From NCBI GenBank assembly GCA_037179385.1, contig CM074196.1, positions 33,070,486 through 33,134,485 of the forward strand: 64,000 nucleotides of DNA. The letters run 5' to 3'. The stretch comes from Holothuria scabra (Eukaryota; Echinodermata; Holothuroidea; Aspidochirotida; Holothuriidae). Every line of letters begins with the position of its first letter. The stretch's first letter is position 1. The position numbers were made by a program, and so were the translations under genes. Shown one piece after another: positions 57,554 to 64,000 of this stretch. The notes under the pieces are model-generated. The model worked only from the letters and a program-made list of their open reading frames with translations, was not told the DNA's origin and searched no databases.

Positions 57554-60344
57554 GCACTTAGTGTGGCACAACACATATAATCAATTGCTGGTTACTTTAG
57601 TGTCAATGGAATCACTGCCCTAATACTTCCATCGTGTAGAAAGAATGATTCTCATTTACCGAAAAATCATAAGAAACGAAAATAGCCTCATTAATTGATG
57701 AAATCCGTTGTTAGATTTATTGCTTTAAAGAAGTGTTTGCCTAAACAGAACATTTAGAGCTCATTAAGAGCCCCTTAATCAAAACAAATGAGAACGTTGA
57801 AGTGGATAGAATGTACTTAAGGCCAACTTTAAAAATGCATTGATAAACAATTCATACACTTCACATATATTACCGCATGTTTGTTTTTACGGACCTTGGA
57901 TTATCTACTGCTTTTAGTAGCATCATTCACAAAGAAAATGTTAACATTTCGCTGGAGCCAAACTAGGTAATAAGTGTTTAAGTTTCGTGCACGGAGTTCC
58001 GTCTGCTTTCATGCTAAGGTTCCCACGGGCTGACATAGGTTGTAATTGGCTCTAAGAGCACAAACTTATTGAGAGGCAGACGTTTCCTATGAAGTTTTCC
58101 CTTCTAGACAAACAGTTATGAACATTGTTGCCCTTTTAAGCTTTTGCTCGGAGCGCAGGGGTTGCGTCCAGCCTATTTACCTACGGTGTAAAATTAATAA
58201 AGTATTAAAATATTGGAATTTTACAGCAAATTACAACACTTCATACGACAGTACGAGTGGAGAAAGTAAGAATGCTTCTAGAGGTGCAGCTTCTAAGGGT
58301 AAGGCAAGAAACGAGTTGTACCCCGGAAAATAATTTTTGGAAATCCTCCAAGTTCATGCAGTAATATGTTCTTTTCCCACTTTCTCAAAAAAAAATGTAA
58401 ACAAGTGTGAAACATGTAAGAAATTGTGAAACCTTTGCCTTGCAAAGTTCTTATTTTCATAAAGTATATTTCTACACATTTCGTCAATGTCACGACACTA
58501 TGAAACATGCCCAACTTCCGTGGCGCGCGCAGGATTGAACTTGGAGGTTTGGAAAACAGTTCGATTGACACAGGTAGGGGTCTACCAGGGAATCTGAAAG
58601 CTTTCTCCATCGAAACTTTGCCCCCTTATGTGGTGGAACTCCGCCTAGATAGTCTTTCGTGGAGGATTACAAAATAACGACTTCGTAAAATTCTGCCCAC
58701 ATGCCTGAGTATGGTATTTCCGGATGTCGGAGGGGTCTTGACTTTTCCTTTCTGCACGCTCCACGCCACCATTGGGTATAGCACTAAATCAATTTTTTTT
58801 TTGCCATATAACGTTCTAAAATCTTGGAAATATATTTCAGGTTTTATCTGGTCTCCAGTTGGGTTACTCGGAGTGGAATTCTTAATTCGCTTCGCAAGGT
58901 TGATACCAATATTGTACAAAAGGGGTCCTTTTCGTTTAAGAATTTCGACAATTGCAGCTTTACGACGTAATTATTTCCCCAGGACGAATGAGGGTAAATC
59001 CTGCCAATAGACGAATCGGCTTCCCACAAATCCCCAGCCGCTTTTCGACCCTTTTTATTATTCTGATACCGGATTATGAAAGAACAGGCAAAATATCATC
59101 TAGTCTACGAAACCCTAACCTTCAATTTGAATCAAATCAGATAAGTTTCTTTATGATCCACCTTTTCGACAGTATAGTGTAACGAAGATATGCAAATCCG
59201 TTCCGTATTTCCCCCAGCGATTCCCATAAATTCATGGCAAAATGCGACGAAATTTCACGCAATACGTCCATTAAAGATGCGGAGATATGGGAAAGATACT
59301 ATCCGCCAAAAAATGCAAATGAAACCCCGGAGTCCAATAAAGAAACGAAAACACTCCCCAAAATTTAATCGTCTCATAAAAGATGTTTTTTTTTATCGAT
59401 GTCGACGTGTCCAGTCTTTCAAAATGCATTCAAGTCTTCGAGACATGGAGTTGGTGGATTTATAGGTGAGAGTTGATACACTGCCGGCAGCAAGTTTTTA
59501 TTCGTATGTGTTGTAGGTGACGCTGATGATTTTTTGCCGTTTTACGGCAGGCTTAGTTTCTTACCAACTGTCCTTAAAATGTAGATTGCAAAATACAAAG
59601 GATAGCATAATTCACACTCGGCATGTACTTCTCTAGAAGTCACAAGATTCGCATATTGAGCTCATTTTATGCATAATAAAGTGTAAATCAGAAATAACCT
59701 TGTAAAATGATCAAATTTTGATGAATTTTGATAGGAATTGCGACAATTTTCTTTTTTGCATGAAATAGCCAGCTTTATCATTTCCATGTCATCATACCTT
59801 TATATAGCTATGTAAGTGAATCCTGACAGCAAGCAATGTGTCTGATTTTAATCATAACGGGGGTCCATAACCTTTAGTTTTTCAATTTCTTTGCTTACCT
59901 GTACCATGGATGGTTGTACACTGAAATGCCTCTTGATTCCATCAATTTCACTTTATATGAGGGTTTGAAATTACATTTAGACAATATGGGTTTTATGGGT
60001 AACAACATTGTTAGAATGCTTTTATATTTATAACAACAAATAGTTTGCCGTTACGCAGTCAAGCTGTAAGGTAAATTTGGTTCACTCAGTGCTACTTTGA
60101 AGACTAGGGATAAGCTACCGGAGTCCCGTAACAAATACAAATGTAAGTCTGGTCGAAAACACTGTTACAAGACAACCCGAAGCTGAGATCTCTTGTCCGT
60201 CAGGGGTGGGGGCTGTTTCGGTCAGCTGCTATCATGGGTCCATCAATATCTAGGTACACAGTTATACAGGGAACTCATTCGTCAAAACTTACCAAGTGCA
60301 TACATTCTCATTTAACTTGTCAGCTGACACATACTCAAAGTAGG
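57554..60344. other. 2.8-kb stretch without a recognised gene
   Basis: Frames up to about 105 codons, none with a known domain. 59830-59990 looks like a third, inverted and decayed copy of the ATAGAC-AATCCG family (GGGGGTCCATAACC, GGATGGTTGTACACTGAA). Confidence 0.5.
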
Positions 60345-60455
60345 CCTTAGTAAAAAAACAAAGCCAGTGAGCCACAGCTGTAAAAAATGCCGTGGGTCTG
60401 TCCGTAATTAAGTAACTGGGCCATGAGACCCAAGCTCAACTTACTAACTAACGCA
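60345..60455 (+). repeat. SINE-like family, diverged copy
   Basis: AAACAAAGCCAGTGAGCCACAGCTG, then AACTGGGCC and a short ACTTACTAACTAAC tail. Confidence 0.65.
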
Positions 60456-63400
60456 TACTGACATTCCACTGTCGATGGTTTTCCCTGATGGATCATGACA
60501 AAGGTCTACGAGACTCGGAAGAAACCTCAAACATATTGTTATGTTTTTGTCATCCTAGCAAAGGTCTTGGTTAATTGTGCAATATCTACTGTGTGTATTA
60601 TATATCTTTGTAATATTTTTGGAAATGACCGAGAAAACGGGGAGTGGGAGGTAAATTATTTTGTTGACAACATCCTTGTTCAAAAGTGAAGAGGTTGTAG
60701 CTTATCCACATGCCAATTTAATTTAACATGACTTGAAGTTTTGCCCGATAAATCTGCGATGAGATAGATTTTTCTACCGTTCATTAATAAGGTTCGCATT
60801 GCATTATGGCGAGTCCGCGCCGCAATACATTGGTTCTGCGAAATTACACTTTTTGTAACTTTTTCTACGATTATAAGGGAGTCGCAATGTTTATCTTGGC
60901 ATTTAAAGCTTTAAAAACTAAACTAGCTTAGAACTCTGTAAAAGTGTAGCAGAAGGTTCGGCCTACACAAACCATTTCAAGCAGCGGCGAATATGTCCAT
61001 TTTGCGACGGATTACTCACAAGTGTATACGACATACCAGTATAAACATCAATAAACCTGCCAAAAAGTTCATAACTTTAAATAAAAACACCGATGAAGCG
61101 TTTTAATTTATCACGGTTTAACAAGACACTGTAAATATAAATAATATGAAACCAGGGAGCCGTTATTCCAAAAAAGAACTCTCTGATAAAACAGCCGACT
61201 GCGTATCAGGGCTTCAGTTTCATATTAATTTTAAGCCAGGCAGTGGAAGATCGTATAGGCCTATAACCAGGGAGCTGTTATTTTAGTGACAGCCTGTGTA
61301 AGCACAAGTGAGCACAATGTAAAGATATTTTAGCATCTATATGATGCCTTGAGTTAACTGATTCGGTGCATGTAGCAGAAGGCTTTAACACAACATGGGC
61401 CTACTAAACCGTGCCTTTCTATTTTGCCCGCGATTTCTCAGAACTGCCTATCATATAAGCGGTTGCACATGCTTAATACCCTGTAAATTCTTTTTTTCAT
61501 AACTTTTGACAAAGCCAGACGGACCGTTTTATTTAATCACGGTAATATTTTACGATACATAGACGCATTCATAAAAGAACAGGCAGTGGTACAGTTTTAA
61601 CACATTTATAATGATGTCCATGAGTTTTGGTTGCATATTTAGCAAAATAACTTTTAAAAGAGAAAACATTATAGTAAATTAGTAAATAAATCTTTTCAAT
61701 CAAGTTTATTTCCAATTTAGGCCCGCAGCCAAGTGTAGAGGTAAGGGGAAAAGGGGTAAAAGTCTCCCTCATTTTTTTCGCTTCCTGAAAAGTTTCAAGT
61801 TGCCTTTGTAGATCTTAATATATTTTTACAAATTTGATCAGATGAAAAAAATCTCCCGCCCCCTAGAAGCTTTTTCTACCACGCCCCAAGCTGTAAAAAA
61901 ATATGTTTATAACATTAGAGACAAAATGTATATAAAAGATTACAGAAAAAGTGCTGGCAGCTTTTGAAACTTAGTTGCCAACAATTTTTCATTATATTTT
62001 CCTTTATTCTTAATTTTTTAAAACCTAAAGTATTTTTTCCAGTGCTTGTTAACTTGTTTGTCGAGTTTGCATCAAGTGTGTTCAATGGAGGTTATGCACC
62101 GACGTCACTGCGTTTCGCGTCTTGCTATTTTTCTCAAAATTGTTACTAAGTTGCTGTAGTGCGCGAGTACTGGTATCAAACGTACTGCGCACGATCAGTT
62201 CCATCCAATATGCCGAACTGAAACGCTGCGACCTTTCGTGCATCATCCCTTTTGCCTAGTTGGGGGAGGTTAATTTTTAAAGTCTTTGTTTCTCAGTTCG
62301 TAACAACCATTGGCGTACAATATCGGGATTGCGTTTGTAGCCCACTATGTTCTCTGGACGGAAACTTTATCTTGCACAATTTTAATTATTTCTTATCAAA
62401 ATCGTGAATGAAGCACAGTAAAAGCTGTGCTTCTGCAAAATTAAAGAAAATACTTCTATCAAAATCTTCAGCTCAGCAGCTGGCCGCAGCTTACCAATTT
62501 CTGGCTCTTTGGGGTCATTAAGTCGACATAGCCTACTATATAGCCTTTCGCCACAAATTTGGCTACTGTGCAAAAAACCTTATGTTGTGCATATGAACAG
62601 AATTAAGTACGATAGAACAAGCCCCTCCAAAATTTATTAATACATAAGTCTTGCACTGAAGCTCAAAAATATTATCCCATTTAGCCATCACAAGTAATCC
62701 TTTGACAATTTTTCTGTCAATTTCGAAAATCTGGAACCATTGGAATCAGTGGCGTCGCCAGAATGTCAAAAGGGGACTAAGGAAAAGGATAATGTTGGGG
62801 GGATTTTCGGTTACCACGCGAAAAAAGGCGCCCGTCTCTGTGGTTGGGATCCAGGGGCAGCCATCGGAAGCCCCGAAGTTTTACCTTAGGGCTTCCGAAG
62901 CTCATATTTCTGGATGAAAAATTAAGTCCCTGAAGAGGGTTTTTTCTCTCTTTTTTCGGTTTTTAAAACCTACCTCTCAACTCACCTTACTATACAGAAG
63001 AGGTATCAGGCTACCACCAGTTTTTTTTTTTTTTTTTTTGAAGGATATGACTCAATAGAGGTTTCAGAATATGAATATTGCATATTCAATGAGAACTAAG
63101 GATTGACCCTGCAAGGATAAATTTCACAATTCATTGTACTAAAAAATTATCACGTAACTCTGAATGCGCCATTCACTCTAAGTTGAATGAGGGTAACGGC
63201 GTTTTTCCTGGATTAAACCAGACAAAAAAAATCAGGGCAATGTACCATGGGTTTCTCACTCTTACGGCTTTGCGGCGATACATGATTACAGTGATAAGCG
63301 AGTTCAGATATATCATTGCTGATGTGCATTAGTTTCAGTCTGAGGTCACACGGGGTAGTCTAATACGTTCAATAACCCCCAAAAAGGTTCTTTTGTTTAA

Positions 63401-63540
63401 TTTCGTAAGGACATCTAAAACTCAATAAGGACTATGTGTTACTAATGTATGGACATTACTGCATGCTGCATGTGCGCAGTAATTAATCACATCTGCTAGG
63501 GTGAAGGTGACACAGAATGTTAGGAACTCGTCACTCAATG
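60456..63540. other. 3.1-kb stretch without a recognised gene
   Basis: Short frames only. Two ACCAGGGAGC(C/T)GTTATT motifs (near 61153 and 61265) match one arm of the micro-elements. 62747-62930 begins CAGTGGCGTCGCCAG, typical of hAT-type MITE ends, without a clear partner. A poly-T run lies at 63021-63039. Confidence 0.5.
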
Positions 63541-63838
63541 GTGGCCCGTAACCCTCTTACCCCAAACAGCTTCAATTCTCCTCACCTACTCACTTTAACC
63601 CCTCCAACTGTCTGAATTATCTAAAAACTCGTCTCCATAGATGTACAATCTCAATTTATTGCTCTAGGGTGAGTGTATGAATACTCCAATGTGTAATCAG
63701 AACATGCACTCTCAGTACAGTGCATGCTGTGTAATATGAGCTGCAGTAACCCGTCTGCATTTTTAAATTGCTGTCAATCAAAGAGCTGTGCCAATTGAGA
63801 ATTTCTGTCAATTGCTACAAAAATTGGCAATAAAGGTA
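63541..63838 (-). mobile_element. TTAA-type ~300-bp MITE, copy 6 (decayed)
   Basis: Inverted copy with CTCTTACCCCAAACAGC at the left and GCTGTCAATCAAAGAGCTGTGCCAATTG inside the right half. Both TTAA borders are lost. Confidence 0.65.
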
Positions 63839-64000
63839 AGAGTTGACTGCTTTTAATCCTAAACCTAGTCCATAACCCTAACCCTAATCAATAAACCCAA
63901 CTTCCTCACATGACCCCCATGAATTGAGTATTATTCAATATTCTGCAGCATCGTCATACTAGGTACCTCATTTTGCACATGACATATGGCCTGAAGGTAG

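Noticed and set aside
63870..63905. CCTAACCCTAA-like telomeric motif
   Set aside because: Only about two units and no array; too short to call interstitial telomere.

Overview
The window is animal nuclear DNA: long AT-rich non-coding sequence, spliced exons with GT-AG borders, and dense small transposable elements. The one host gene recognised, the tandem repeats rich in TGACCTTTGACCT, and the hAT, piggyBac-like and L1/Tx1-like elements suggest a marine invertebrate deuterostome. An echinoderm such as a sea cucumber is my best guess, but the sequence alone does not prove it.

Positions 1-22,760 (minus strand) hold the 5' half of the gene for translation elongation factor 1-beta (eEF1B beta). 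Four coding exons (22677-22598, 6389-6267, 4911-4785, 1215-1152) join in phase and encode the first 131 residues: the GST-C-like N-terminal domain, the acidic linker and the start of the charged helix. The catalytic exchange domain lies beyond the left edge. Intron 1 is about 16.2 kb. It carries a hAT-like element with a 145-bp tandem array inside it, a large inverted repeat, a strict 42-bp-period palindrome array and several fold-back elements.

Positions 22,761-32,185 and 38,999-64,000 show no convincing host exon. They are a mosaic of small elements: hAT-type MITEs with 8-bp target duplications, a TTAA-flanked ~300-bp MITE family (six copies), a SINE-like family with (AACT)n tails, a MITE family with ACGGACTTCC ends, two 28-30-bp palindromic micro-elements with 7-bp direct repeats, and a hairpin/microsatellite/tandem-core element at 50.1-51.2 kb.

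Positions 32,186-38,852 hold two minus-strand non-LTR retrotransposons of the same family. LINE A is nearly complete: ORF1 has three CCHC knuckles, a second ORF has paired C2H2 fingers, and ORF2 has AP endonuclease and reverse transcriptase, with at least seven frame breaks. LINE B is a 5'-truncated copy. Each has its own target-site duplication, and the two lie only 13 bp apart.

The features most worth a second look are the 42-bp palindrome array, the DR1/forkhead-like motif repeats, the 28-30-bp micro-elements and the paired LINE insertions.
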